A stretch of DNA of 64,000 bases from Mycolicibacterium hassiacum DSM 44199. Lineage in GTDB: Bacteria > Actinomycetota > Actinomycetes > Mycobacteriales > Mycobacteriaceae. Positions within the stretch are counted from its first letter, which is position 1, and each line of letters starts with the position of its first letter. Location: NCBI RefSeq assembly GCF_900603025.1, contig NZ_LR026975.1:1178001-1242000 (forward strand). Direction: 5' to 3'. The notes beneath the pieces are model-generated. The model searched no databases. It worked only from the letters and a program-made list of their open reading frames with translations, and was not told the DNA's origin. The translations under genes were made by a program, and so were the position numbers. Shown one piece after another: positions 33,463 through 41,611 of the stretch.

Positions 33463-34257
33463 ATGCCCGAAGGCCACACGCTGCACCGGCTGGCGCGGCT
33501 GCACCAGCGCCGTTACGCCCGCGGGCCGGTTTCGGTGTCCAGCCCGCAGGGCCGGTTCGCCGACGGCGCCGCCGTGGTGGACGGTCGGGTGCTGCTCAAG
33601 GCCAGCGCGTGGGGCAAACACCTGTTCCACCACTACGAGGGCGGCCGGGTGGTGCACATCCACCTCGGGCTGTACGGCACGTTCACCGAGGCGCCGGTGC
33701 CGATGCCGCCGCCGGTGGGGGCGGTGCGCATGCGCATGATCGGCTCCGAGTTCGGCACCGACCTGCGCGGACCGACGGTCTGTGAGGTGCTCGACGAGCC
33801 GGAGATCGCCGACGTGGTCGGCCGGCTCGGGCCGGATCCGCTGCGCCGCGACGCCGACGAGTCGCTGGCCTGGCGGCGGATCCGCACGTCGCGCCGGCCC
33901 ATCGGTGCGCTGCTGATGGACCAGACCGTCATCGCCGGGGTCGGCAACGTCTACCGCAACGAGTTGCTGTACCGCCACCGCATCGATCCGTACCGGCCGG
34001 GGGTGCGCATCGAGGAGAGCGAGTTCGCGGCGATGTGGGCCGACCTGGTCGCGCTGATGAGGGTGGGCGTGCGTCGCGGCAAGATCATCACGGTGCGTCC
34101 CGAGGACGACCACGGCGCGCCCGCCTATGCGCCGGGCCGGCCCCGCACCTATGTGTACCGGCGGGCGGGGGAGCCGTGCCGCATCTGCGCGACGGAGATC
34201 CGCACCGCCGTGCTCGAGGGCCGCAATATCTTCTGGTGCCCGGCCGAGCAACGCTGA
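33463..34257 (+). CDS. nei2: DNA glycosylase, Fpg/Nei family (Nei2-like)
   Basis: 264 residues starting MPEGHTLHR, where the N-terminal Pro (after Met removal) and Glu are the catalytic residues. The helix-two-turn-helix region contains MDQTVIAGVGNVYRNELL. The C-terminal zinc finger shows CRIC and WC, but the usual fourth Cys is absent: the chain ends CPAEQR. Known role: removal of oxidised bases with AP-lyase activity. It is three bases behind rpiB and likely cotranscribed. Ortholog of Rv2464c. Confidence 0.9.
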   Translation: MPEGHTLHRLARLHQRRYARGPVSVSSPQGRFADGAAVVDGRVLLKASAWGKHLFHHYEGGRVVHIHLGLYGTFTEAPVPMPPPVGAVRMRMIGSEFGTDLRGPTVCEVLDEPEIADVVGRLGPDPLRRDADESLAWRRIRTSRRPIGALLMDQTVIAGVGNVYRNELLYRHRIDPYRPGVRIEESEFAAMWADLVALMRVGVRRGKIITVRPEDDHGAPAYAPGRPRTYVYRRAGEPCRICATEIRTAVLEGRNIFWCPAEQR

Positions 34258-34333
34258 GCCTGCGCGGTGTGCCGGCGCGCCTGTGGCTGACTCGTGCAAG
34301 CGCCGGTCCCGCCGACCGGAGAGAATCGTCGGC

Positions 34334-36010
34334 GTGGAATTGATCTTGGTCGTTGTCGGAGCCATCGTCGTGACCGCGCTCGCGCACCGCCGCGGGATTG
34401 AACCGGCCCTGCTCATCGTCGTCATCGGTGCGGCGGTGTCGTTCCTGCCGGGGTTCGAGCCGCCCGAACTCGACTCGCACATCCTGCTGACGGTGGTGCT
34501 GCCGCCGCTGCTGTACTCGGCGGCGCTCAACTTCTCGGTCCCGACCTTCCTGCGCAACATCCGGCCGATCCTCGGCCTGGGCGTAGGCCTGGTGGTGGTC
34601 ACCGCCTTCGCGGTCGCCCTGTCGTCGCATCTGCCGTGGGTGCCGCTGAGCTTCGCCACCGCGCTGGTGCTCGGGGCGATCGTGGCGCCCCCGGATGCGG
34701 TCACCGCGGTGGCGGTCGGGCGCAAGCTCGGCCTGCCCAAACGCGTGATGGCGATCCTGACCGGCGAGAGCCTGATCAACGACGCGGCCGCGCTGACGAT
34801 CTTCAGCATCGCGGTCGCCCACGTCACCGGCGATCACGTCTTCATCGAGGAGCCGTTGCTGCTGTTCGGCTACAGCGCGGTGGTCGGGCCGGTGGTAGGC
34901 GCGGCGCTGGGCTACGTGACGCTGTGGATCCGCGAAAGCCTGGCGCATCCGGGCCTGGAGACGGTGCAGGGGATGGTGGTGCCGTTCGCGGCGTTCATCA
35001 TCGCCGAGGAGTTGCACGCCTCGGGGGTGCTGGCCGTGGTGGTGGCCGGCTTCGTGGTGGGCAGCGGCCGGCTCGACGCCGGGTTCCAGACCCGGCTGCA
35101 GGAGCGGTACGTGTGGAACTCGGTCGACGTGCTGCTCGAGGCGTTCGTGTTCGCCTACATCGGGTTGCATCTGCGGTTCGTGCTCGAGGATCTGCACGAG
35201 GCACACGAGTCGCTGGGCGAGGTCGTGATCGTGTCGCTGATCGTGCTGCTGATCGTGCTGGTGATCCGGCCGCTGTCGGTGTTCGCGATGTTCTGGCGCA
35301 AGAAGCTCTCCGAGCGCATCGAGAACAAGCTCAGCGGACAGATGCCGGAGCGCGGCCGCGGTGGGCCGGGCACCCGCCGCAGCGCACCGAGCTGGTGGTC
35401 ACGCATCGACCGCACCCCGCTGAGCTGGCAGGAGAACGTGGTCGTGTCGTGGACCGGTATGCGCGGCGTGGTCACGCTGGCGGCGGCCGCGGCGATCCCG
35501 GCGACCACCGCGACCGGCGCGGAGTTCCCCGAGCGGGCCACCATCCAGGCGGTCGCGTTCGTGGTGGCGGTGGGCACGCTGCTGCTGCAGGGTTCGACGC
35601 TGCCGATGCTGATCCGGCGGCTGAACCTGGGGTGGGCCTCCGCCGACGAGACGGCCGTCGAAGCCGAGCACCGCAAGGCCGAGCAGGTCGCGAAACAGGC
35701 GGCCGAGCGGGTGTTCGCCGATTTCCGGGAACATCCGCCGGGAGACGTGGATCCGCAGGTGCTCGTGGACATCGTGACGCGCATCGCGCGGTTGGCGCAG
35801 GACGCCGACGAGGCGCCCGACCCGGAGGAGCACACCCGCCGCGCCGAGGTGTACACGTCGCTGTACCGCGACGTGCTCGCCAGCCAGCGTGCCGCGTTGC
35901 TCGCCGAGCGCGACGCCGGCCGCATCGACGAGGAGGTGGTGCGTGCCATGCTCGACCGGCTCGACCTGCAGGAGGCCGGGGTCACCGCCCGCCTGGAGGG
36001 CCGCCTCTAA
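34334..36010 (+). CDS. Na+/H+ antiporter, CPA1/NhaP-like
   Basis: 558 residues from GTG. About 12 membrane helices in the first 420 residues. Key ion-binding region: GESLINDAAALTIFSIAV near residue 143, with the Asn-Asp pair of CPA1 exchangers; LPPLLYSAALNF near 57 and WTGMRGVVTLAAA near 370 are further family motifs. A soluble C-terminal domain of about 140 residues follows, as in E. coli YjcE/CvrA-like proteins. It exchanges Na+ (or K+) for H+ across the inner membrane. The wider M. tuberculosis locus lacks it here. Confidence 0.9.
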   Translation: MELILVVVGAIVVTALAHRRGIEPALLIVVIGAAVSFLPGFEPPELDSHILLTVVLPPLLYSAALNFSVPTFLRNIRPILGLGVGLVVVTAFAVALSSHLPWVPLSFATALVLGAIVAPPDAVTAVAVGRKLGLPKRVMAILTGESLINDAAALTIFSIAVAHVTGDHVFIEEPLLLFGYSAVVGPVVGAALGYVTLWIRESLAHPGLETVQGMVVPFAAFIIAEELHASGVLAVVVAGFVVGSGRLDAGFQTRLQERYVWNSVDVLLEAFVFAYIGLHLRFVLEDLHEAHESLGEVVIVSLIVLLIVLVIRPLSVFAMFWRKKLSERIENKLSGQMPERGRGGPGTRRSAPSWWSRIDRTPLSWQENVVVSWTGMRGVVTLAAAAAIPATTATGAEFPERATIQAVAFVVAVGTLLLQGSTLPMLIRRLNLGWASADETAVEAEHRKAEQVAKQAAERVFADFREHPPGDVDPQVLVDIVTRIARLAQDADEAPDPEEHTRRAEVYTSLYRDVLASQRAALLAERDAGRIDEEVVRAMLDRLDLQEAGVTARLEGRL

Positions 36011-36035
36011 CGCTCGCCCGGCCGGTTCAGTCGCC

Positions 36036-36090
36036 GAGACCACGCTTGTTGACGGCCGCACTCGCGGTTCGCGTCAACAAGCGTGGTTTC
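36036..36090. terminator. Long 19-bp hairpin between convergent genes
   Basis: Bases 36036-36054 pair with 36072-36090 (18 Watson-Crick pairs and one G-T) around a 17-base loop. It lies between the convergent antiporter and DUF1542-like genes, 25 and 20 bases from their stops, so it probably ends transcription from both sides. Confidence 0.75.
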
Positions 36091-36110
36091 GATGCGTTCG
36101 GGGGACGTGC

Positions 36111-36866
36111 CTAGAAGCCGCCGAAGTCGAGGTCGAAGTCACCGCCCCCGAAGTCGGCCCCCCCGAAGTCGGCCCCGCCTGCCTCGAGACCCTGCTCATA
36201 GCCCTGGTCGAAGCCCTGGTCGAAGCCCTGCGCCAGGCCCTGCTCGTAGCCGGTGCCGTGCATTCCGGAGAACAGCGCGTCGAACAGCAGCACCGATCCG
36301 ACACCCCAGGCGCCCGCCACCAGCGCGGGTTTCCACCACGGCTCGGAATACCAGCCGGCGGGGATCGGGCGCCCGGCGACCCGGCCGCCGGGGAAGTAGT
36401 TCGGGGTGCGCTTCGACGGGGTGGGGGAGGCCTCGATCTCGCGACCCTCGAAGTTCACCCGACGTTCCTCGGTGACGACGCCGGCCTGCCGCTGGCCCGC
36501 CAGCGGTTCGAGGTCCGGGCCGGGATCCATCCCCATCGCCAGCCGCGCGGCCCGCACGTAGTACAGGCCCTCGAGCGCGCTCTCCTTCGCCAACTGGGCC
36601 TGCTTGACCGTGGTGGCCTGCTCGATCTGGGAGCCGGCGGCGGTGTACCGCTCGGCGGCGTCGGCCAGTGCCTGCTTCGACGCCTCGTCGGTCCCGGTGA
36701 GGTTGAGCACCTGGCCGCCGAGGCGGTCGATGACGCGGCGGGCGTCGGCCTTGGCGTCGGCGAGCGCGACGGCGTTGCGTTGCGCGGAGGTCTTCATCGC
36801 GCCGTAGACGACCGCGCCGAGCACGACGACGGCCACGAGCACCAGCACCAACAACACGCCGTCCAT
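36111..36866 (-). CDS. DUF1542-like membrane-anchored protein with Gly/Asp/Phe tail
   Basis: 251 residues from ATG 36866 (two GTG codons just upstream are alternatives). N-terminal membrane helix VLLVLVLVAVVVLGAVVYG, then an Ala/Lys-rich helical domain (residues 30-110, TSAQRNAVALADAKADARRVIDRL), a second hydrophobic helix near 190-205, and a low-complexity tail of repeats such as GFDQGYEQG and ADFGGADFGG. Similar mycobacterial proteins are annotated DUF1542; function unknown. It is the last host gene before the phage attachment site. Confidence 0.75.
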   Translation of the reverse strand: MDGVLLVLVLVAVVVLGAVVYGAMKTSAQRNAVALADAKADARRVIDRLGGQVLNLTGTDEASKQALADAAERYTAAGSQIEQATTVKQAQLAKESALEGLYYVRAARLAMGMDPGPDLEPLAGQRQAGVVTEERRVNFEGREIEASPTPSKRTPNYFPGGRVAGRPIPAGWYSEPWWKPALVAGAWGVGSVLLFDALFSGMHGTGYEQGLAQGFDQGFDQGYEQGLEAGGADFGGADFGGGDFDLDFGGF

Positions 36867-36961
36867 GCGCACCACCCTACCGATGTCGGGGCGGTGCCCG
36901 GCCGGCGCAGCGGATGGTCAGCAACCCGCGAATGCGCTTTCGCGCTGATCACGGGGGCAGT

Positions 36962-37004
36962 GGAGCGGGCGACGGGAATCGAACCCGCGTCACTAGCTTG
37001 GAAG
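36962..37004 (-). other. attL: 3' half of tRNA-Gly(TCC), phage attachment core
   Basis: On the minus strand these 43 bases read from the anticodon loop (CTTCCAA, anticodon TCC) through the 3' anticodon stem, variable loop, T arm (GGTTCGATTCC) and acceptor stem of a tRNA-Gly; CCA is completed by base 36961. The 5' half does not follow: beyond 37004 the bases cannot pair with the anticodon stem. This is the signature of integration into the 3' end of a tRNA gene. L5 is known to use a 43-bp core in tRNA-Gly. The rebuilt, complete tRNA-Gly should be at the far end (attR), outside the window. Confidence 0.9.
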
Positions 37005-37155
37005 AATGGGTTGTCGTTTCGGGCGTATTCCCAGCTCAGAGGGTGTTTTTAGGTCCAGTCGACCGCGACACCGAAGTGGACAGAAATGCCTGGTCGTGGA
37101 CACGGGAAGACTCCTGAAGGTCGCAATAAGGTCGCACTCCGGTAGCCTGTCTCGC

Positions 37156-38274
37156 ATGGCAGCCAAGCGACGCGGATGGGGAACGCTGCGGGTTCAGCGC
37201 AGCGGCCGAGTGCAAGCCTCGTACGTCAGCCCGGTCGACGGGAAGCGGTACTTCGGCCCGAGGAACTACGACAACCGGATGGACGCTGAAGCATGGTTGG
37301 CCGACGAACGTCGGCTGATCGAGTGCGGAACCTGGACGCCTCCTTCGGAGCGCCAGAAGCAAGCCGAGGCGATGTCGGTGACGGTCGAGGAGTACGTCAA
37401 CCGGTGGCTCGAAGAGCGCGACCTCGCGCCTAGCACGCGAGAGCTGTACCGAACCCACGCCAAGAAGCGGATCTTCCCGGTGCTGGGCGATGTGGCCATC
37501 TCCGAGGTCACCCCCGCCCTCGTACGGGCGTGGTGGGCCGGGATGGGTCAGGACTACCCGACAGCTCGCCGGCACGCGTACAACGTACTCCGGGCGGTGA
37601 TGAACACCGCGCTGGAGGACAAGCTGGTGTCGGAGAACCCCTGCCGGATCGAGCAGAAGGCAGCGCCCGAGCGCGACGTTGAGGCGCTCAACCCGGAGCA
37701 ACTGGATCTGGTAGCGGCCGAGGTCCATGAGCACTACCGGATCGCGGTCTACATCCTGGCGTGGACGAGCCTGCGATTCGGCGAGCTGATCGAGCTTCGC
37801 CGCAAGGACATCGAGGACGACGGGGAGACGATGCGCTTCCGGGTGCGCCGGGGCGCAGCCCGAGTCGGTAACAAGATCGTCGTCGGCAACACCAAGACCG
37901 TCCGGTCGAAGCGGCCGGTGACCGTGCCGCCGCACGTAGCGGCGATGGTCCGCGAGCACATGGCTGACCGCTCGAAGATGAACAAAGGGCCAGAGGCTTT
38001 CCTGGTGACCACGACGCAGGGCAACCGGCTGTCGAAGTCCGCGTTCACACGGTCGCTGAAGAAGGGCTACAAGAAGATCGGCCGGCCGGAGCTTCGCATC
38101 CACGATCTGCGCGCCGTGGGCGCGACCTACGCCGCCCGGGCTGGCGCGACGACCAAGGAACTGATGGTGCGCCTCGGTCACACAACCCCTCGCATGGCGA
38201 TGAAGTACCAGATGGCGTCGGTCGCCCGAGACGAGGAGATCGCTCGCAAGATGTCCGAGCTTGCGTCGTCGTAA
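37156..38274 (+). CDS. int: Phage tyrosine integrase
   Basis: 372 residues from ATG 37156; the frame is open further upstream into attP-derived DNA. N-terminal arm-binding part (RGWGTLRVQRSGRVQASYVSP), SAM-like core-binding domain (VEEYVNRWLEERDLAPSTRELYR), then the catalytic domain with Arg in WTSLRFGELIEL, HxxR in IHDLRAVGATYAA, His in LGHTTPRMAM and the nucleophile Tyr in KYQM. It would carry out attP x attB recombination at tRNA-Gly. The 150 bases between attL and the start hold the expected arm sites and promoter, which I cannot delimit. Confidence 0.93.
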   Translation: MAAKRRGWGTLRVQRSGRVQASYVSPVDGKRYFGPRNYDNRMDAEAWLADERRLIECGTWTPPSERQKQAEAMSVTVEEYVNRWLEERDLAPSTRELYRTHAKKRIFPVLGDVAISEVTPALVRAWWAGMGQDYPTARRHAYNVLRAVMNTALEDKLVSENPCRIEQKAAPERDVEALNPEQLDLVAAEVHEHYRIAVYILAWTSLRFGELIELRRKDIEDDGETMRFRVRRGAARVGNKIVVGNTKTVRSKRPVTVPPHVAAMVREHMADRSKMNKGPEAFLVTTTQGNRLSKSAFTRSLKKGYKKIGRPELRIHDLRAVGATYAARAGATTKELMVRLGHTTPRMAMKYQMASVARDEEIARKMSELASS

Positions 38275-38307
38275 CGGTCTCAGCGGAGCAGTCTGAAAAC
38301 ACAAAAG

Positions 38308-38341
38308 CCCCCTCCCGAGGGCCGAAATCCTCGAGAGGGGG
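38308..38341. terminator. Bidirectional intrinsic terminator between int and tail operon
   Basis: A two-part stem: CCCCCTC with GAGGGGG, then CGAGG with CCTCG, separated by one mismatched pair. Runs of A on the left (38303-38306) and T on the right give a T-tract in either direction. It separates convergent int and the last tail gene. Confidence 0.85.
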
Positions 38342-38350
38342 TTTGTGCTG

Positions 38351-39001
38351 TTAGTACGTTCTGATCCAAGCGCGACCGGGTGCGCCTTTACCGCCTGCGG
38401 AGCCTGTGAACAGACCTCCGTCCCCGCCGCGACCGCCGCCGCCAGGCGGGTTGCCTGGGGTGCCGTTGCCTGATGTCACTGCAGCGCCGCCGACGTATAG
38501 CTCTCCAGCGTGAGTGAAGTTGCCTGCAGGCTGCCCGTCCTGGCCTGTGTGCTCGGTGAAGACTCCACCGTCAGCCGACAGACCTGACCAGCCAGACGCC
38601 GACGCGGTACAGGGGCTGCCGGGGGTGCCGCCGCCGGAAAGGGCGCCGCCGGGGCCACCAGGGCCGCCGTCTGGCACAACCAAGGTGATAGTTGTTGTCT
38701 CCACCGGTATGTGGACGCCGCGCTGCAACGTGACACCCGCCCACTTACCGCCACCGCCACCGAGACCGGCAACGAACCCGCCGCCGCCGTGGTGACCTCC
38801 GGCCCCACTTCCCAACAGGACCACATCGAGGAACGTGCAGTTCGCCGGGATGGTGAACGTGTGCGTCCCGACGGTGGAGAACGTGAACGTCTCTGGCTCT
38901 GCCAGAGGCCACAGCAGCGTGTCCCCGAGGTAGACCTTGTTGGCCAAGGCACCCCCCACGTAGACCGCTGTGACCGGATCTGATCCAAGGAGAAGTGTCA
39001 T
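38351..39001 (-). CDS. Glycine-rich minor tail protein, last gene of the tail operon
   Basis: 216 residues. After a start with VYVGGALANKVYLGDTLLW, the chain becomes Gly-rich (GGHHGGGGFVAGLGGGGGKW and GNPPGGGGRGGDGG), a composition typical of phage tail tip or adhesin proteins. L5-type phages end the structural arm with such a protein (gp32 position). It overlaps the preceding gene by ATGA and is followed by a bidirectional terminator. Probably exposed on the tail tip. Confidence 0.75.
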   Translation of the reverse strand: MTLLLGSDPVTAVYVGGALANKVYLGDTLLWPLAEPETFTFSTVGTHTFTIPANCTFLDVVLLGSGAGGHHGGGGFVAGLGGGGGKWAGVTLQRGVHIPVETTTITLVVPDGGPGGPGGALSGGGTPGSPCTASASGWSGLSADGGVFTEHTGQDGQPAGNFTHAGELYVGGAAVTSGNGTPGNPPGGGGRGGDGGLFTGSAGGKGAPGRAWIRTY

Positions 39002-40827
39002 CAGGTCACCGCGTATATCGTGTTGGGATCCTTGGTCGGGATGGCCGCGTACTGCGCCGCAGTCCCGACCCAGATGCTCAGGCTCGTTGCCACGCCGTTC
39101 CTTGAACCGTCCACGCGGCCTACGCCGAGGGCCGACACCGGGATATCGGTGAACGTATTGTTCGCCCCGGACATCGTCTTGTTCGTCAGCGTGGCCGTAG
39201 CGGAGTTCTTCGCCGCGTCCGACGTGTTGTCGACATTGCCCAGGCCGACTGCGGCCTTGTTCAGCGTCTGCCAGGTCTTGTCACCGCGCCAGTACTGCGC
39301 TGTGGTGCCGGCCGGGATTGCAGCCTCAGCGCCGAGGTTGGCTCGGGCCTGCGCCGCGTTGCTCGCGCCGGTACCGCCGTTGGCGAGAGCGAGGATGCCA
39401 ACGACCTGGCTGCCGAGATCGATGGAGCCACCTCCCATGCCGGGGTCTACGTCGGCAATCGTGACTCGGGTGACCGAGGACGGGGTGCCCTGGCCGAGGT
39501 TGCGGGGACGAGCCTGGCCCTCCCAGCCCCAGCGCCGGTAGTCCGGGCCCAGGCGGGAGACGACGGCGTCGTCCGACCACGTAGCGAGCACAGAGCCGTT
39601 CTTGGCGAACTCGAACTTCTCGATGCCATCGCTAGTGCCAGCCGTGAAACTGAACACGGTCCCAGCACCCCAGGAGCAGCTCACCGGCGACCCGACGAAC
39701 GTGTCGACGTTGTCCTTGCGGTAACCGATCTGGGCCATGTTCCACCCGCCGATCTCCACGAACACGCCGTCGCGGATGCCCTGCGAGAAAGCAGTCTCGT
39801 TGACCCGCAGCCACAGCCGGATGTGAGAACCGTCGCCCTCGAACGGAGCCCCGGACTCGCCGGGGATCGTCCCGACGACGAGGGTCATCTTCTGGTAGTC
39901 GGAGACCGTCCTCTCGTCGTCCGTGTCGTAGCGGACGAACCTGGCGGTGTTGGTCTGGTTGCCCTCGTCGACCCATCGGGCCTGGTGGCCGTCGAGGTAG
40001 TAGTAGCCCCGGCCGGTGTTGAAGTCGTACCAGGCGATCCATCCATCCCCGAGGTCGCGAGTCGTCTCGCGTTCGAAGTCGTCACCGCCGGCGATACCTC
40101 CGTTTGACTGCTGGTCGAGTCGACTCTGGAGCTCTGCGATAGCCGACGAGTTCGAGACGGTGGTGTTGGCTAGTTCGCCGATTTGCTCGGCCGGTTCGAC
40201 CACCGTCTGGTCAACGTCCGGTGTGCGCCCGGTGAGAGCGCTCCAGAACTGGTTCCACGTCTGCTGCAGGCCGGTGGCAGCCTGGTTGGCTGCGTTCTGG
40301 AGCAACTCGATCTCGTCGCTGAGGTCGAAGATCCGGTCGATCAGTTCGCCAACCGGCTCGACGCCGAGTGCTTCCAGCAGCATGTCCACGATGGTCTGGA
40401 TCGTGTTGCCGATGGTCTCCATCGCGGACTCGAGCCCGTCGATGAGGTGCTGGGGGATCTGCCCGATGACCTCTGCCGGGTCGGACAGGAGCTGCGTCAG
40501 GAACTGCTGGAACTGCGCGAACCGGAGGAACGCCGGCCCCTCTTGCAGTGAGTCCATGATCGCGTCGACCGCACCGGTCACGGTGTCGAACGCACCCTCG
40601 ACAAAGTCCGGGACCATGTCCTTGAAGCCCTGCAGCGCCTCCAGGGGCAGCTTCAGCAGTTGCTCGCGGAGAAGATCGAGGGCGTTCTCCAACGTGATCA
40701 CTGGCATGGTGAACAGCGACCGGATGATCTGCTCTGTGTACTCCTGTCCGAAGTTGAAGTCCCCGCCACCGATCTCGAAAGCGCCATCAGATCCGATGGC
40801 TTCCAGCGGATTAGTGGGGTATGTCAC
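39001..40827 (-). CDS. Minor tail protein with N-terminal helical and C-terminal receptor-binding-like part
   Basis: 608 residues from GTG, directly abutting the previous gene's stop. Residues 1-230 are helical (ENALDLLREQLLKLPLEALQGF and similar), then a beta-rich domain with GWIAWYDFNTGRGYYYLDGHQARW and IRLWLRVNETAFSQGI, and a C-terminal segment typical of phage fibres: NGGTGASNAAQARANLGA, QYWRGDKTWQTLNK, DNTSDAAKNSATATL. The last motifs are common tail-fibre repeats, so this is a likely host-recognition protein (L5 gp31 position). Confidence 0.8.
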   Translation of the reverse strand: MTYPTNPLEAIGSDGAFEIGGGDFNFGQEYTEQIIRSLFTMPVITLENALDLLREQLLKLPLEALQGFKDMVPDFVEGAFDTVTGAVDAIMDSLQEGPAFLRFAQFQQFLTQLLSDPAEVIGQIPQHLIDGLESAMETIGNTIQTIVDMLLEALGVEPVGELIDRIFDLSDEIELLQNAANQAATGLQQTWNQFWSALTGRTPDVDQTVVEPAEQIGELANTTVSNSSAIAELQSRLDQQSNGGIAGGDDFERETTRDLGDGWIAWYDFNTGRGYYYLDGHQARWVDEGNQTNTARFVRYDTDDERTVSDYQKMTLVVGTIPGESGAPFEGDGSHIRLWLRVNETAFSQGIRDGVFVEIGGWNMAQIGYRKDNVDTFVGSPVSCSWGAGTVFSFTAGTSDGIEKFEFAKNGSVLATWSDDAVVSRLGPDYRRWGWEGQARPRNLGQGTPSSVTRVTIADVDPGMGGGSIDLGSQVVGILALANGGTGASNAAQARANLGAEAAIPAGTTAQYWRGDKTWQTLNKAAVGLGNVDNTSDAAKNSATATLTNKTMSGANNTFTDIPVSALGVGRVDGSRNGVATSLSIWVGTAAQYAAIPTKDPNTIYAVT

Positions 40828-41151
40828 TTAGCCTCCTGCGTTGTAGACCACGCGGAGCTTGTCACCTTCGATGCGCTCGATGCGCTCGGTGCGAAGCTCT
40901 TCTCGGAGACCGGAGATGTCCTTGCGGATCTCAACGAACCCCTCGCGCACCGTTTGGGCGAGATCATCGATGTCGTCGCGAAGGTTCGTGTCGTGGCTGT
41001 TGGCTACCTGCTCCTTGATGTCTCCCAACGTCTTTGCGTATCGACGGTGGTTGTTGATCAGGACAGGTGCGACTACGCCTGCGAAGCTGAATGCAGCCAG
41101 GATCGCCAGCGCGACCACGTCCATCCAGTCGTCGGGGTTGAAAGGCTGCAT
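40828..41151 (-). CDS. DUF2746-like membrane protein in tail operon
   Basis: 107 residues: one membrane helix near the start (DVVALAILAAFSFAGVVAPVLI) followed by a long coiled coil (NLRDDIDDLAQTVREGFVEI, ISGLREELRTERIERIEG). This is the layout of DUF2746 proteins found in the tail region of L5-like phages (gp30 position). Its start overlaps the previous stop. Function unknown; a structural or membrane-contact role during infection or lysis is possible. Confidence 0.8.
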   Translation of the reverse strand: MQPFNPDDWMDVVALAILAAFSFAGVVAPVLINNHRRYAKTLGDIKEQVANSHDTNLRDDIDDLAQTVREGFVEIRKDISGLREELRTERIERIEGDKLRVVYNAGG

Positions 41152-41594
41152 CAGTCAACGACCTCAGCCATCGAAGGTCCGGGGGAGTCCTTCTTGATCC
41201 ACCCGTCGCGTTCGTACTGCGCGATCATCGCTCGGTTCTCCTGGTCTGTGAGCTTGCGGATGTCCGGGATACGCACGGGCTCTGGGTCCGGTTCGTCCTT
41301 GCCGACCCATCGAGCCGCGTGGTTCATGAGGTGCCTCTGGCCTCGGAAGGCCGGTTGGAACTTGATCGTCTGCTCGGGAAGCTGACTGACGTGGATGTTG
41401 CCGTCCTCATCAGCCAGCTCCCGGAGCCAGTCGACGTGCCGAAAGCCGCACTTCCACAAGTGCTCTGACCAATCCGCCAGGTAGCCCGGATGCGTGATCG
41501 CTCCGACGCCAGCAACCAGCGGGAGGTTGCGTAGCGCCCAGGCGACGTGCTGTCGCGGGTCGTTCGGGTTGTGGTCTTTCTGCGATGGAATCAT
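41151..41594 (-). CDS. Minor tail protein, L5 gp29-like
   Basis: 147 residues from ATG. Starts [20 protein letters not shown] and is Trp/His-rich ([26 protein letters not shown]), ending with a charged stretch [22 protein letters not shown] recognise it only as the small protein that stands between the large tail protein and the DUF2746 gene in L5-like phages. No catalytic motif. Likely a tail tip component. Confidence 0.7.
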   Translation of the reverse strand: MIPSQKDHNPNDPRQHVAWALRNLPLVAGVGAITHPGYLADWSEHLWKCGFRHVDWLRELADEDGNIHVSQLPEQTIKFQPAFRGQRHLMNHAARWVGKDEPDPEPVRIPDIRKLTDQENRAMIAQYERDGWIKKDSPGPSMAEVVD

Positions 41595-41611
41595 GCGGCG
41601 TGCCTTTCGGT

